Below are positions 15,616 through 24,408 of a DNA stretch of 47,517 nucleotides, piece by piece (the stretch's first letter is position 1; each line of letters opens with the position of its first letter). Position numbers and translations under genes: made by a program. This stretch comes from a bacterium (GTDB lineage: Bacteria > Bacillota > Clostridia > Lachnospirales > Lachnospiraceae), in assembly GCA_004562765.1 (NCBI GenBank), contig SFRL01000028.1, positions 1-47,517 of the forward strand, given 5' to 3'. The notes under the pieces are model-generated. The model was not told where the DNA came from. It did no database searches and worked only from the letters and a program-made list of their open reading frames with translations.

Positions 15616-17296
15616 AGGTTTCTCCTCCTTTCACCAGATCTCTGCGGATCATCGTAATCTGGTCCCCGTTCTTTTTCGAGTTTACATAGCAGAGCCATGT
15701 ATCACTCTTCTCCGGATAATCCAGATTCTCCGCGAAACTGTGCCAGCGTGTCTCCTTGCGTGCACGCAAATGTGCGATCACAGTCAAGCACACGGTCAGG
15801 CGTTCTTTCAGCTCATAGATAAACATCAGCTCATGCATATCGGCTGCCGCAAGTCCTTTTGCAAGGATCTGCAGTTTCTTTATTTTTTCTTCCGCCATGG
15901 CAAGCTGCTTTTCGTTGAACTGGTAATGGGTTCCGATTCCGCCTGCATACTGGTCCATGACTTTCTGCATGGCTTCCTCGAGTTCCTCAACGGTAAATGC
16001 CGGGTCCTGCTTTGTGAGAAATGCATCATACTCGGCAATTTTATTTTCAAGAACCGCTTCTTCATCAGAAGCCGCCGTATCTGCCACCTGTTCTTCGTTT
16101 AATTTCTGCACGATGGAATGGGCTGCGATCCCGCCCTCCACCAGTGCGCCGGTTACATATTTCTGTGGACAGCCGCCTGCCACATCTCCGGCAGCATAGA
16201 GTCCGTGGATCGTTGTCTCTCGTTCGGTGTCTACCCAGTAACCGCTGGCGGTATGACCACCCACGATGTACGGCTCGGTTCCCTCGATTTCCACGTTCTG
16301 TTCGCTTGGATTTTTCCCGGATTCCACCCACTTGAGTGTCTGTCCCGGCGCCATGTTTAAGTATGCTTTTAAGAGCGATTCATCCTGTTCTGCGGAGATG
16401 CCTTCGGTGCGAAGATAACATGGTCCGCGTCCCTGTACATTTTCTTCAACAGTTCCGTACACACGCTGGGAAGTAGTCAGACCGTATTTTGTCTCATACA
16501 CTTCTCCGTGTGCGTTGATCTGCTTTGCTCCGACACCCTGTGCAATCGTTCCGGTCGGAGCGATCGTATCTTTACAGCGCAGGGCGATAAAGCGCATCTC
16601 AAATGTGGTCATCTCGGCTCCGGCTTCAATTCCCATGGCATATCCGGCACCGGTGTTAAACGGCGGATACCACATTTTATGACGGGAAAAACCCGGATTG
16701 TTCGGGCGGTAAAGTCCTGCGGCTCCTCCGGTTGCGATCAGCACTTTTTTTGCGCGGATCTCGTAGGCCGTACCGTCTGCAATGGAAAAACCGACGGCTC
16801 CTTCGATCTTATTATTGTTTACCAGATAATCGGTAATGTTTAACTGGTTGATGACGGTCACATCGTCTAATTTGCTGACAGCATCTGCAAGAAGCGGCTT
16901 GAAGTTTTCGCCGTTGATCTTGATATTGCGGTTTCCTCTTGCCACATACTCGCCGTTTTCATCTTTTAAGATGACCAGACCAAGCTGTTCCATTTTGGCG
17001 GTCACACGGTTGAGTCCTTCGGACATGGTCAAAAGCAGATCCGGCCGGACGATGCCGTCGGCATCTTTTGTGGCGTAGTCCACGTAATCCTGCGGAACAT
17101 GACCTTTGGTGATATAGGCATTGAGCGCGTTGACTCCGGCTGCCAGACAGCCGCTGCGCTTGATGTTGGCTTTTTCTGCTATGATTATGGAATAATCGGA
17201 TTGTTCACGGATGGTCATTGCCGCGTAGCAGCCTGCTGTGCCGCCGCCGATGATGAGGACATCCGTATGGAGTATTTTTTTTCCCTCGATTTTCAT
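15599..17296 (-). CDS. aprA: Adenylylsulfate reductase alpha subunit (FAD, AprA)
   Basis: A 565-residue flavoprotein of the succinate dehydrogenase/fumarate reductase family. The FAD-binding GGGTAGCYAAMTI sits near residues 17-29, RSGCLAAGVNALNAY near 47-61, and the GLYAAGDVAGGCPQKYVTGALVEGG-type FAD motif in the C-terminal half. Context with ATP sulfurylase and AprB assigns it to APS reduction rather than fumarate. Dissimilatory AprA is longer (about 650), so this is a shortened form. No cysH or cysC occurs in the window, so AprAB appears to be the route for assimilation. AAGGAAGG precedes the ATG at 17296. Confidence 0.9.
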   Translation of the reverse strand: MKIEGKKILHTDVLIIGGGTAGCYAAMTIREQSDYSIIIAEKANIKRSGCLAAGVNALNAYITKGHVPQDYVDYATKDADGIVRPDLLLTMSEGLNRVTAKMEQLGLVILKDENGEYVARGNRNIKINGENFKPLLADAVSKLDDVTVINQLNITDYLVNNNKIEGAVGFSIADGTAYEIRAKKVLIATGGAAGLYRPNNPGFSRHKMWYPPFNTGAGYAMGIEAGAEMTTFEMRFIALRCKDTIAPTGTIAQGVGAKQINAHGEVYETKYGLTTSQRVYGTVEENVQGRGPCYLRTEGISAEQDESLLKAYLNMAPGQTLKWVESGKNPSEQNVEIEGTEPYIVGGHTASGYWVDTERETTIHGLYAAGDVAGGCPQKYVTGALVEGGIAAHSIVQKLNEEQVADTAASDEEAVLENKIAEYDAFLTKQDPAFTVEELEEAMQKVMDQYAGGIGTHYQFNEKQLAMAEEKIKKLQILAKGLAAADMHELMFIYELKERLTVCLTVIAHLRARKETRWHSFAENLDYPEKSDTWLCYVNSKKNGDQITMIRRDLVKGGETYEHRD

Positions 17297-17315
17297 AAGT
17301 AATCCTTCCTTGTGA

Positions 17316-18374
17316 TTAAATGTAGAAGACCTCGCCTTCCTGCATCTCTCTATTTTCTACGAGATAGGTCTGGTTTTCATCAAATATGTAAAGCCGGTAG
17401 ATTAAGACATACACTTTTTCACCGATCTCTACCGGATCTTTTTCAAGTGAGCGCTCGGTGACGATCGGGATACCTCCCACATCAACGACAACATCCAGAT
17501 GATTTCCTCGGAATATCACATCTTTTACGATTCCACGCTCGGCGGCACTCATATGCTGCGGTGGCTCGCTTCTGGACATGCGGACAAATTCCGGACGGAT
17601 AACTGCGTGGGTTGCGCCCTCGACCGGATCAAATCCAAGCAGACGCTCATAATGCTCTACGATCGAGGAACGGCCGATAAACTGTGCCACGAACGGGGTG
17701 TCCGGTGATTTATAAATTTCCATCGGCGTTCCCATCTGCTCGATATGTCCATGGTTTGTGATGATAATCTCATCGGCCACCTCGACGGCTTCATCCTGAT
17801 CATGGGTGACAAAAATGCTTGTAATGCCAAGCTTTACAACCATCTCGCGAAGCCAGTTGCGAAGTTCGGTGCGGACTTTTGCATCGATTGCCGCAAACGG
17901 CTCATCGAGAAGAAGTACCTGCGGATTCGGTGCAAGTGCGCGGGCAAATGCCACTCGCTGACGCTGCCCGCCGGACAACTGGTTCGGATAACGCTTTTCC
18001 ATTCCGCTTAATCCGGTCAGTTCCAACAGTTCGGTCACGCGCTTTTTGATTTCTTTTTTCGGCACCTTGGCAAGTTCGAGACCAAAAGCTACGTTGTCGT
18101 AGACGGTCATATAACGGAACAATGCATAGTTCTGAAATACAAAACCGATGCCTCGTTTTGCCGCCGGCACATCGTTGACACGCTGCCCGTCAATATAGAT
18201 ATCGCCGCTGTTTGGTGTCTCAAGCCCCGCGATCATGCGAAGCAGTGTGGTCTTTCCGCTTCCGGAAGGTCCAAGCAGTGCGACTAATTTTCCTTTTTCA
18301 ATGCCAAAGCTGACATGGTCGGAAGCCCGGAAGTTTCCGTAATTTTTACAAATATCTCTCATTTCCACGTACAT
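17316..18374 (-). CDS. cysA: Sulfate/thiosulfate ABC transporter ATP-binding protein (CysA)
   Basis: A 352-residue ABC ATPase with Walker A GPSGSGKTT, signature LSGGQRQR, Walker B VLLLDEPFAAID and the switch histidine in IFVTHDQDE. The C-terminal TOBE-like part (about 240-352) is typical of the sulfate/molybdate/spermidine group. It powers import with the two permeases just upstream in the operon and the lipoprotein Sbp. It follows cysW after 11 nt and precedes aprA by 19 nt, so uptake and reduction are cotranscribed. AAGGAG lies before the ATG. Confidence 0.95.
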   Translation of the reverse strand: MYVEMRDICKNYGNFRASDHVSFGIEKGKLVALLGPSGSGKTTLLRMIAGLETPNSGDIYIDGQRVNDVPAAKRGIGFVFQNYALFRYMTVYDNVAFGLELAKVPKKEIKKRVTELLELTGLSGMEKRYPNQLSGGQRQRVAFARALAPNPQVLLLDEPFAAIDAKVRTELRNWLREMVVKLGITSIFVTHDQDEAVEVADEIIITNHGHIEQMGTPMEIYKSPDTPFVAQFIGRSSIVEHYERLLGFDPVEGATHAVIRPEFVRMSRSEPPQHMSAAERGIVKDVIFRGNHLDVVVDVGGIPIVTERSLEKDPVEIGEKVYVLIYRLYIFDENQTYLVENREMQEGEVFYI

Positions 18375-18385
18375 AGCCTGACTCC

Positions 18386-19228
18386 TTACTGTATCCCTTT
18401 ACTGTTTTTGCTTCTGTATTCAAAAATGTTTCTGAGCACCAGCACGATCACCGCAATGATCACAAGGATCGATGATACCGCAAACGCGAAGGTGATGGAA
18501 TTGTCGGTTCCGGACATGTATAAGGCATCAATTTCGAGCGGAAGCGTAAAGGTCTGTCCTCTTGTCTTGGACAGTGCATTGACTGCTCCAAACTCGCCTA
18601 ACGCACGCGCTGTACATAAAATGATACCATAGATCAGTCCCCATTTCATCTGCGGAAGGGTAATTTTCCAGAAAATGGTAAATCCGTTTGCTCCCATAAG
18701 CGCTGCTGCCTCTTCCTCATCCTTTCCCTGTGCGTTTAAGATCGGGATGATCTCACGCGATACAAACGGGAAGGTGACAAAAATCGTAGCGAGGACAACA
18801 CCCGGCAGTGCAAATGTGATGCGGATGTTGGTTCCGAAAAACTGGTTGATCGCCCGGATCGCCGGATACGTCCAGCCGAGCCGTCCAAAAGTCATTAAAA
18901 AGGCAAGACCTACAATGACGGGAGAGATTGAAAACGGAATATCGATCAGCGTGGCAAGCACCTGTTTTCCACGGAAGGAAAACTTCGTCAAAAGCCATGC
19001 CGCCACGATTCCGAAAAATGTATTGACAATTACCGCGATCACAGTTGCAAGCAATGTTACCAAAAGGGCCGAACGCACATATTTGGTTGTAATCGCCTGT
19101 ATGTAAAAAGCAAATCCTTCTTTTAATGCACTAAAGAGAATCGAAAACAGGGGAAGAATCAGCATAACAAATATGAAAAGAACGCTGATGGCTATTAAAA
19201 TGTATTTCGTACTTTTCTTCTGTTCCAT
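18386..19228 (-). CDS. cysW: Sulfate ABC transporter permease (CysW)
   Basis: A 280-residue permease with about six membrane helices, starting near residue 10. The EAA loop that contacts CysA reads EEEAAALMGANGFTIFWKITLPQMKWG, with the sulfate-type GEFGAVNALS and QTFTLPLEIDALY downstream. It pairs with the CysT-type permease at 19278-20129 to form the channel. It has AGGGAG before the ATG, and a 49-nt gap separates it from cysT. Confidence 0.93.
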   Translation of the reverse strand: MEQKKSTKYILIAISVLFIFVMLILPLFSILFSALKEGFAFYIQAITTKYVRSALLVTLLATVIAVIVNTFFGIVAAWLLTKFSFRGKQVLATLIDIPFSISPVIVGLAFLMTFGRLGWTYPAIRAINQFFGTNIRITFALPGVVLATIFVTFPFVSREIIPILNAQGKDEEEAAALMGANGFTIFWKITLPQMKWGLIYGIILCTARALGEFGAVNALSKTRGQTFTLPLEIDALYMSGTDNSITFAFAVSSILVIIAVIVLVLRNIFEYRSKNSKGIQ

Positions 19229-19277
19229 AAAAACGAACTCCCTTTCTTAAAACGAATTGGTTGATTCCCTGTTGTAC

Positions 19278-20129
19278 TTACACATTATTCGTTCTTGCTG
19301 CCTGTTTCATCTGCACGATATTCACACAAAGCAGTAAAACAAACGATAAAATCAACATTACCAGTGCGATTGCCGTGGCACTCGCATAATCAATATATCC
19401 AAGTTTCTGCATAATCACATAGGAAATCACCTGTGTGTGCTCCCTTGCGCTGTTTCCGGATATGTAAATGACACTTCCGTACTCACCGATACCTCTGGCA
19501 AAAGCAAGCCCAAATCCGGTTAAAATCGGAGGCATCATCTCCGGCAGAAGCACTCTGCGGAAGGTCTGAAACCGGTTGGCTCCGAGCATAAATGCCGCTT
19601 CCTCATACTGGCCATCGAGTTTTTCAAGAACCGGCTGCACCGCACGGATAACAAACGGAATGCCGACAAACACAAGTGCAATGACCAGTCCGAGATGTGT
19701 GTAGGATACTTTGATGCCAAGCTTTGCAAGCGGCGCACCGAGGATTCCGTTTTCAGAATACATCTTGGAAAGTGTGATGCCGGCTACCGAAGTCGGCAGT
19801 GCAAACGGAAGCTCGATACAGCCATCGAGGATCCGTTTGCCCGGAAACTCATATCTTACAAGCACCCATGCAATGATCACACCGAACACACTGTTGATAA
19901 GTGCCGCGATAAACGAACAGCCGATGCTGGTGGCAAATGCATGCCGCACGGTCGGCTTTGTGATCAGTGACCAGAACTCTGCCGGACGCAGCTTTAATGC
20001 GGACACCATCACGGATGCCAGCGGGATCAGCACGATCAGGGAAAGCATCGTGATCGTGATTCCCAGTGTGAGGTGATACCCCGGTATCACACGTACATTT
20101 TTTGTCTTATTCGTTGCCGTAGATTTCAT
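19278..20129 (-). CDS. cysT: Sulfate ABC transporter permease (CysT/CysU)
   Basis: A 283-residue permease with six predicted helices. The ATG at 20129 is preferred because GGAG lies 9 nt upstream; a frame opening at 20150 has no better site. The EAA loop is YEEAAFMLGANRFQTFRRVLLPEM, followed by GIGEYGSVIYISGN, characteristic of CysT. The start overlaps the 3' end of the binding-protein gene by 23 nt, so translation is probably coupled. Together with CysW, CysA and Sbp it forms a complete sulfate importer. Confidence 0.93.
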   Translation of the reverse strand: MKSTATNKTKNVRVIPGYHLTLGITITMLSLIVLIPLASVMVSALKLRPAEFWSLITKPTVRHAFATSIGCSFIAALINSVFGVIIAWVLVRYEFPGKRILDGCIELPFALPTSVAGITLSKMYSENGILGAPLAKLGIKVSYTHLGLVIALVFVGIPFVIRAVQPVLEKLDGQYEEAAFMLGANRFQTFRRVLLPEMMPPILTGFGLAFARGIGEYGSVIYISGNSAREHTQVISYVIMQKLGYIDYASATAIALVMLILSFVLLLCVNIVQMKQAARTNNV

Positions 20130-21135
20130 CGAACATTGCTCCATCATCAAAATAGCTTTTGTATGCTTCGTTCCATCCGCCGTAATCTTTGATCGTATAC
20201 AATTTCACATTCAGATCAAAACGGTCGGAAAATTCTTTCAAAATCGATTCGTTGCTCGGGCGATATCCATACTCTGCCGCCAGTCGCTGCGCATCATCGG
20301 TGTACAGATAATTCAGGTACTCGTGGCTCACTTCTCGCGTGCCATTGGCATCCGCGTTGTCATCCACAATCGCCACACTCGGCTGTGCCAGAATACTGAC
20401 GCTCGGGGTGATCATCTCGTATTCGCCCGGATAACTGTTCATTGTGGCGATCGCTTCGTTTTCCCACGCGATCAGCACATCGCCTTTCTGGTTTTCCACA
20501 AATGTCGTCGTGGAACCGCGCGCTCCGGAATCCATGACGGATACCTGTGCATATAGTTTCTGCAGAAATGCTTTCTGTTCATTCTCATCGCTGGTCTGCT
20601 CTTTTATATAGGAAAGTGCTGCTAAAAAATTCCAGCAGGCACCACCACTGCTCTTCGGGTCCGGGTTAATGATCTCAACTTTTTTGTTCACCAAATCGTC
20701 CCAGTCTTTAATCTGCTTTGGATTGCCTTTCCGGACGAGGAAAACAATCGTTGAGGTGTATGGGGAACTGTCATCGGCAAATTCCTGCTCCCAGCCTTTT
20801 TCTATCAGTCCGGTCTGCTCGATCAGCGTGATATCATGCTCAAGTGCCAGCGTCACGACATCGGCGTTACAGCCTTCCACAACGGATCGTGCCTGTGCAC
20901 TGGAACCTCCGTGTGATTGAATAATATCCACTTCTTTTCCCGTTTTTTCCTTATAATATTTCTCAAACAGCGGATTATATGCTTCATAAAATTCTCTTGT
21001 CGGATCGTAGGAGACGTTGGTGATTGTCCGTACATGACTTTTTTTGCTTCCGCATCCGGTACATCCAATCAACAGAATTGCCGCCATGGACAGTACCGCT
21101 ATTTTCTTTACCATTGAAAATAATTTTCGCTTCAT
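20107..21135 (-). CDS. sbp: Sulfate-binding lipoprotein (Sbp/CysP)
   Basis: A 342-residue extracytoplasmic binding protein. The N-terminus carries a lipoprotein signal ending LLIGC, so C25 should be lipidated. The mature part begins TITNVSYDPTREFYEAYNP, the usual sulfate-binding start, and contains QSHGGSSAQARSVVEG and the DPKSSGGACWNFLAA motif that cradles the sulfate. Length and motifs fit Sbp/CysP. It is the promoter-proximal gene of the long sulfate operon (sbp-cysT-cysW-cysA-aprA-aprB-cysD-cysN). GGGAGG precedes the ATG. Sulfate and thiosulfate preference cannot be told apart. Confidence 0.94.
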   Translation of the reverse strand: MKRKLFSMVKKIAVLSMAAILLIGCTGCGSKKSHVRTITNVSYDPTREFYEAYNPLFEKYYKEKTGKEVDIIQSHGGSSAQARSVVEGCNADVVTLALEHDITLIEQTGLIEKGWEQEFADDSSPYTSTIVFLVRKGNPKQIKDWDDLVNKKVEIINPDPKSSGGACWNFLAALSYIKEQTSDENEQKAFLQKLYAQVSVMDSGARGSTTTFVENQKGDVLIAWENEAIATMNSYPGEYEMITPSVSILAQPSVAIVDDNADANGTREVSHEYLNYLYTDDAQRLAAEYGYRPSNESILKEFSDRFDLNVKLYTIKDYGGWNEAYKSYFDDGAMFDEIYGNE

Positions 21136-21161
21136 GTTTCCGCCTCCCTCGACTTTCGTTT

Positions 21162-21206
21162 ATCATACCCCTTAATTCCTATCATGTCAATAGGTATTGT
21201 AGGAAT
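21162..21206 (-). promoter_or_regulatory. Promoter and operator-like repeats of the sulfate uptake/reduction operon
   Basis: On the minus strand TTGACA (21190-21185) and TATGAT (21167-21162) are 17 bp apart. The -35 is covered by a perfect inverted repeat CCTAT-N7-ATAGG (21178-21194) inside a wider ATTCCTA...TAGGAAT pair (21175-21181 and 21200-21206). A sulfur repressor of the Rrf2/CymR kind would fit; no such gene is in the window. The remainder of the intergenic region (21207-21332) shows nothing recognisable. Confidence 0.75.
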
Positions 21207-21332
21207 AATTTTCCTTTCTTTTTATAGTACCATGGAAAGATTGAATTTTGCTTGAATCTCAATGCCGGGATTTCTCTCTTACATAATGACATGGTAATAA
21301 ATTTTCAAAAAGTTTTCCGGATTTATTGGCAC

Positions 21333-21394
21333 TTGAACAAATACGTTGAATACTCTATAATAAGTAGAAAACCTGTGCCCTGCGGTACATTTTT
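21333..21394 (+). promoter_or_regulatory. Promoter and short structured leader of the EamA-cysE operon
   Basis: TTGAAC (21333-21338) and TATAAT (21356-21361) are 17 bp apart. The transcript would soon contain TGTGCC/GGTACA (21374-21379 with 21384-21389, one G-U) followed by five T, a weak terminator. GGTACAT can alternatively pair with the downstream ATGTATCC (21396-21403). The promoter is convincing; the attenuation idea is weak. Confidence 0.6.
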
Positions 21395-21445
21395 GATGTA
21401 TCCCAATCGCATCTGGCTTTTTATTACACATTACGAGGAAATTTT

Positions 21446-22351
21446 ATGAAAAAAAATACCCTGCGGCATTCCCTTCTGCTGCTTCTGACTGCAGCTATCT
21501 GGGGATTTGCCTTTGTTGCACAGAGTGTGGGAATGGACTATGTGCAGCCTTTTACCTTTACTGCTGCCCGCTCACTGATCGGGGGGATCGTACTGCTTCC
21601 GTTTATTTTTATCCGGGCGCAGAAAACCGGCCGGACTTCTGAGGAAAAATCCGCTTCCTGGAAACAGGCACTGCCCGGAGGCATCATCTGCGGTGTTCTG
21701 CTGTGTATCGCCTCCAACCTGCAGCAGATCGGCATCCAGTATACGACCGTTGGAAAAAGCGGGTTTATCACAGCAATGTACATCGTGCTTGTTCCGGTAC
21801 TCGGTATACTTTTTCACAAGAAAACCGGTATTCGCGTGTGGATCTCTGTAGCACTTGCTGTATGCGGACTGTATCTTTTATGTATGACCGGAGGTTCCTT
21901 TCGTCTGCAGCGCGGAGATCTGTATACACTCTGCTGTGCGCTCATGTTTTCCCTGCAGATTCTTGCCGTGGATCACTATGCACCCATCGCGGATAATGCT
22001 ATACTGGCATGCATCGAATTTTTCACCTGTGGCATCTGTTCCCTGATCCCGATGTTTTTACTGGAACAGCCACGGATGCACCTGATTCTTGCCGCATGGC
22101 TGCCGATCCTGTATGCAGGCATACTCTCCAACGGTGTGGCCTACACTCTGCAGTTTTTTGCACAGCGGGGACTTCCTGCCTCTACAGCCTCTCTGCTAAT
22201 GAGCACGGAATCCGTGTTCTCGCTTCTGGCAGGTTTTCTCATCCTGCACCAGATGCTGAACGGCCGCGAGCTTGCCGGATGTGTACTGATGTTTGCCGCC
22301 ATTATTCTTGTACAAATAAAAGGAAAAGAAAAGGAGTCGATTAATTCATGA
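21446..22351 (+). CDS. EamA/DMT-family permease
   Basis: A 301-residue membrane protein with ten predicted helices formed by two EamA repeats. The first repeat starts with LLTAAIWGFAFVAQSVGM and contains TAARSLIGGIVLLP. The second contains YTLQFFAQRGLPASTASLLMSTESVFSLLAGFL, the typical end of DMT exporters. These carriers move amino acids or metabolites, often outward. Its stop overlaps the start of the serine acetyltransferase gene (ATGA), so the two are coupled; export of cysteine-pathway metabolites is a reasonable guess. GAGG lies 8 nt before the ATG. Confidence 0.9.
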   Translation: MKKNTLRHSLLLLLTAAIWGFAFVAQSVGMDYVQPFTFTAARSLIGGIVLLPFIFIRAQKTGRTSEEKSASWKQALPGGIICGVLLCIASNLQQIGIQYTTVGKSGFITAMYIVLVPVLGILFHKKTGIRVWISVALAVCGLYLLCMTGGSFRLQRGDLYTLCCALMFSLQILAVDHYAPIADNAILACIEFFTCGICSLIPMFLLEQPRMHLILAAWLPILYAGILSNGVAYTLQFFAQRGLPASTASLLMSTESVFSLLAGFLILHQMLNGRELAGCVLMFAAIILVQIKGKEKESINS

Positions 22352-23298
22352 AAAATATCATTGAAAACGAAGTCGGGGCCATCCTGACAGATATCCTTGA
22401 CGATTATAAAAAAGGACGCGCAGTTGATAAGATGGATATCTACAACCAGCCGGATAAAACCGAAATTATGGACATTCTTGACAGTCTGTTTTCCATTGTT
22501 TATCCGGGATTTTTCCGCGATAAAACCCACAAAATCTACAATATTGAACACAGTGTGTCTACCATGATTGAAGATGTAATGTTCCACCTGAACAAACAGA
22601 TCTGTGTTGTCTTAAAATATACGAAAGAATTCGGTGACAATGAGGAAGAAAAACTGGAGCAGTTTGCACAGAAAGCAACCGTTTCTTTCATGCGGCGGAT
22701 TCCAAAGGTCCGTGAATACTTAGAGACCGATCTGCAGGCCGCTTACGATGGCGATCCTGCTGCACGCAGCAAAGACGAGATCGTATTTTCTTATCCGGGA
22801 CTTTATGCCATCACGGTATACCGTCTGGCGCATGAGCTGTTTCTGCTTGGTGTTCCGCTTATCCCGCGTATGATGACGGAACAGGCACACAGCAAAACCG
22901 GTATCGACATCCATCCGGGTGCAACCATCGGCAAATATTTCTTTATTGACCACGGTACCGGCATCGTGATCGGTGAAACAACCATCATCGGCTGCCATGT
23001 CAAACTGTATCAGGGTGTTACTCTGGGTGCCCTTTCCACCAAAGGCGGCCAGAAACTGCGCGATGTGCGGCGCCATCCGACCATCGGCGACAATGTAACA
23101 ATCTACTCCGGTGCTTCCATCCTCGGCGGAGAAACCGTCATTGAGGAGGGTGTTGTGGTAGGCGGTAACTCATTTATTACCCAGTCTATCAAAAAGGGGA
23201 CCAAGGTCAGTGTCCGCAACCAGGAACTGATCTACCACAGTGATGATGAATCACTTCACCACAAAGAACAGGATGAATCCTGGTTTTACATTATCTGA
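22348..23298 (+). CDS. cysE: Serine O-acetyltransferase (CysE/SAT, long form)
   Basis: A 316-residue enzyme that acetylates serine to O-acetylserine, the acceptor for sulfide in cysteine synthesis. An all-alpha N-terminal region (about 1-165) precedes a left-handed beta-helix with hexapeptide repeats (GIDIHPGATIGKYFFIDHGTGIVIGE, with the catalytic His in FIDHGTG; TLGALSTKGG). The length exceeds the usual 180-270 residues, like the long EpsC/SAT forms in clostridia. Start overlaps the upstream permease stop by 4 nt. It fits the sulfur theme although it is divergent from the sulfate operon. Confidence 0.92.
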   Translation: MKNIIENEVGAILTDILDDYKKGRAVDKMDIYNQPDKTEIMDILDSLFSIVYPGFFRDKTHKIYNIEHSVSTMIEDVMFHLNKQICVVLKYTKEFGDNEEEKLEQFAQKATVSFMRRIPKVREYLETDLQAAYDGDPAARSKDEIVFSYPGLYAITVYRLAHELFLLGVPLIPRMMTEQAHSKTGIDIHPGATIGKYFFIDHGTGIVIGETTIIGCHVKLYQGVTLGALSTKGGQKLRDVRRHPTIGDNVTIYSGASILGGETVIEEGVVVGGNSFITQSIKKGTKVSVRNQELIYHSDDESLHHKEQDESWFYII

Positions 23299-23318
23299 TA
23301 GTTACAAAAGGGGATTTT

Positions 23319-24065
23319 ATGGATACAAAAGCTTTCCGAGAAGGATTTCGCGATGGCATTCCCATCGGACTTGGATACCTCGCTGTTTCTTTCTCTTTAG
23401 GTATTTCTGCAAAACAGGCTGGTCTGACTCCGCTTCAGGGGTTCGTGACCAGCTTTCTGGAAAATGCATCAGCCGGCGAATACATCGCATTTACTCTGAT
23501 CGGTGCCGGTGCCACATATATTGAACTGTGTCTGATGACAATCATCGCCAATGCACGCTATCTTCTGATGAGCTGTGCCATGAGCCAGCGGTTTTCACCG
23601 GATACCCCTATGATCCACCGGTTTCTTGTCGCATTTGACCTGACGGACGAGCTGTTCGGCATTGCCATCGGGCGTCCCGGATATCTCAATCCCTACTACA
23701 GTTACGGTGCGTTTCTTGTCGCACTTCCGGGCTGGTCTATCGGAACCGCCGCCGGTGTCATCACCGGCAATCTGCTGCCGGGTGATATGGTAAAAGCACT
23801 CAGCGTTTCTTTGTTTGGTATGTTTCTGGCAATCATCATCCCGCCTGCCAGAAAAGACAAAGTCGTGCTGGTGTTGATCATCATCAGTTTTGCAGCGAGT
23901 TATCTTTGCAGCCGTCTTACGATTATCCGTGACATTTCCAGCGGAACGCGCACGATCATCCTGACACTGATCATCGCAGGAATCGCCGCATGGCGTTTCC
24001 CTCCGCAGACGGAGATCACTCCGGAAAATGCTGACGCACAAAAAGAACAGGGGGCGGACGTATGA
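23319..24065 (+). CDS. azlC: AzlC-family branched-chain amino acid exporter subunit
   Basis: A 248-residue membrane protein of the AzlC family. The start segment FREGFRDGIPIGLGYLAVSFSLGISAKQAGL and the next region with ENASAGEYIAF are typical, followed by about seven helices. With AzlD it exports branched-chain amino acids and analogues such as azaleucine. It follows cysE by 20 nt and overlaps azlD by 4 nt (ATGA), so EamA-cysE-azlC-azlD may be one operon. AAGGGG precedes the ATG. Confidence 0.93.
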   Translation: MDTKAFREGFRDGIPIGLGYLAVSFSLGISAKQAGLTPLQGFVTSFLENASAGEYIAFTLIGAGATYIELCLMTIIANARYLLMSCAMSQRFSPDTPMIHRFLVAFDLTDELFGIAIGRPGYLNPYYSYGAFLVALPGWSIGTAAGVITGNLLPGDMVKALSVSLFGMFLAIIIPPARKDKVVLVLIIISFAASYLCSRLTIIRDISSGTRTIILTLIIAGIAAWRFPPQTEITPENADAQKEQGADV

Positions 24066-24367
24066 GTGGAAACATTTATATCTACATTGCCATTGTAGCG
24101 ATCACCAGTTATCTGATCCGCGTGCTTCCGCTGACGCTGATCCGCAAGCCGATCAAAAACCGGTTTATCCGTTCTTTCCTGTATTATGTACCTTATGTCA
24201 CACTCGCGGTTATGACCTTTCCGGCAATCATTGATGCCACAGCCACACCGCTTGCAGGAGCACTTGCTCTAATTGCCGGCATCTTTATGGCATGGAAGGG
24301 ACTCGGACTTTTCCCGGTTGCGATCGCCTGCTGCATCATTGCTTACCTTGGTGGACTGATTTTTTAA
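24062..24367 (+). CDS. azlD: AzlD-family small subunit of the amino acid exporter
   Basis: A 101-residue protein with four short membrane helices. The conserved early segment is ITSYLIRVLPLTLIRKPIKNRFIRSF, followed by YVPYVTLAVMTFPAI, typical of AzlD. It partners with AzlC, whose gene overlaps by 4 nt. A bidirectional terminator follows 5 nt after the stop. Confidence 0.93.
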   Translation: MSGNIYIYIAIVAITSYLIRVLPLTLIRKPIKNRFIRSFLYYVPYVTLAVMTFPAIIDATATPLAGALALIAGIFMAWKGLGLFPVAIACCIIAYLGGLIF

Positions 24368-24372
24368 TAAAA

Positions 24373-24405
24373 AAATGCCTGCATCATTTTTTGATCCAGG
24401 CATTT
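24373..24405. terminator. Bidirectional terminator between azlD and the TSUP permease
   Basis: AAATGCCTG (24373-24381) pairs with CAGGCATTT (24397-24405); the loop contains a further ATCA/TGAT pair. A-rich and T-rich flanks allow use in both directions. Confidence 0.85.
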
Positions 24406-24408
24406 CTT

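Noticed and set aside
21252..21449. Small gene upstream of the EamA permease
   Set aside because: No ribosome site, and it runs across a consensus promoter and the leader hairpin.
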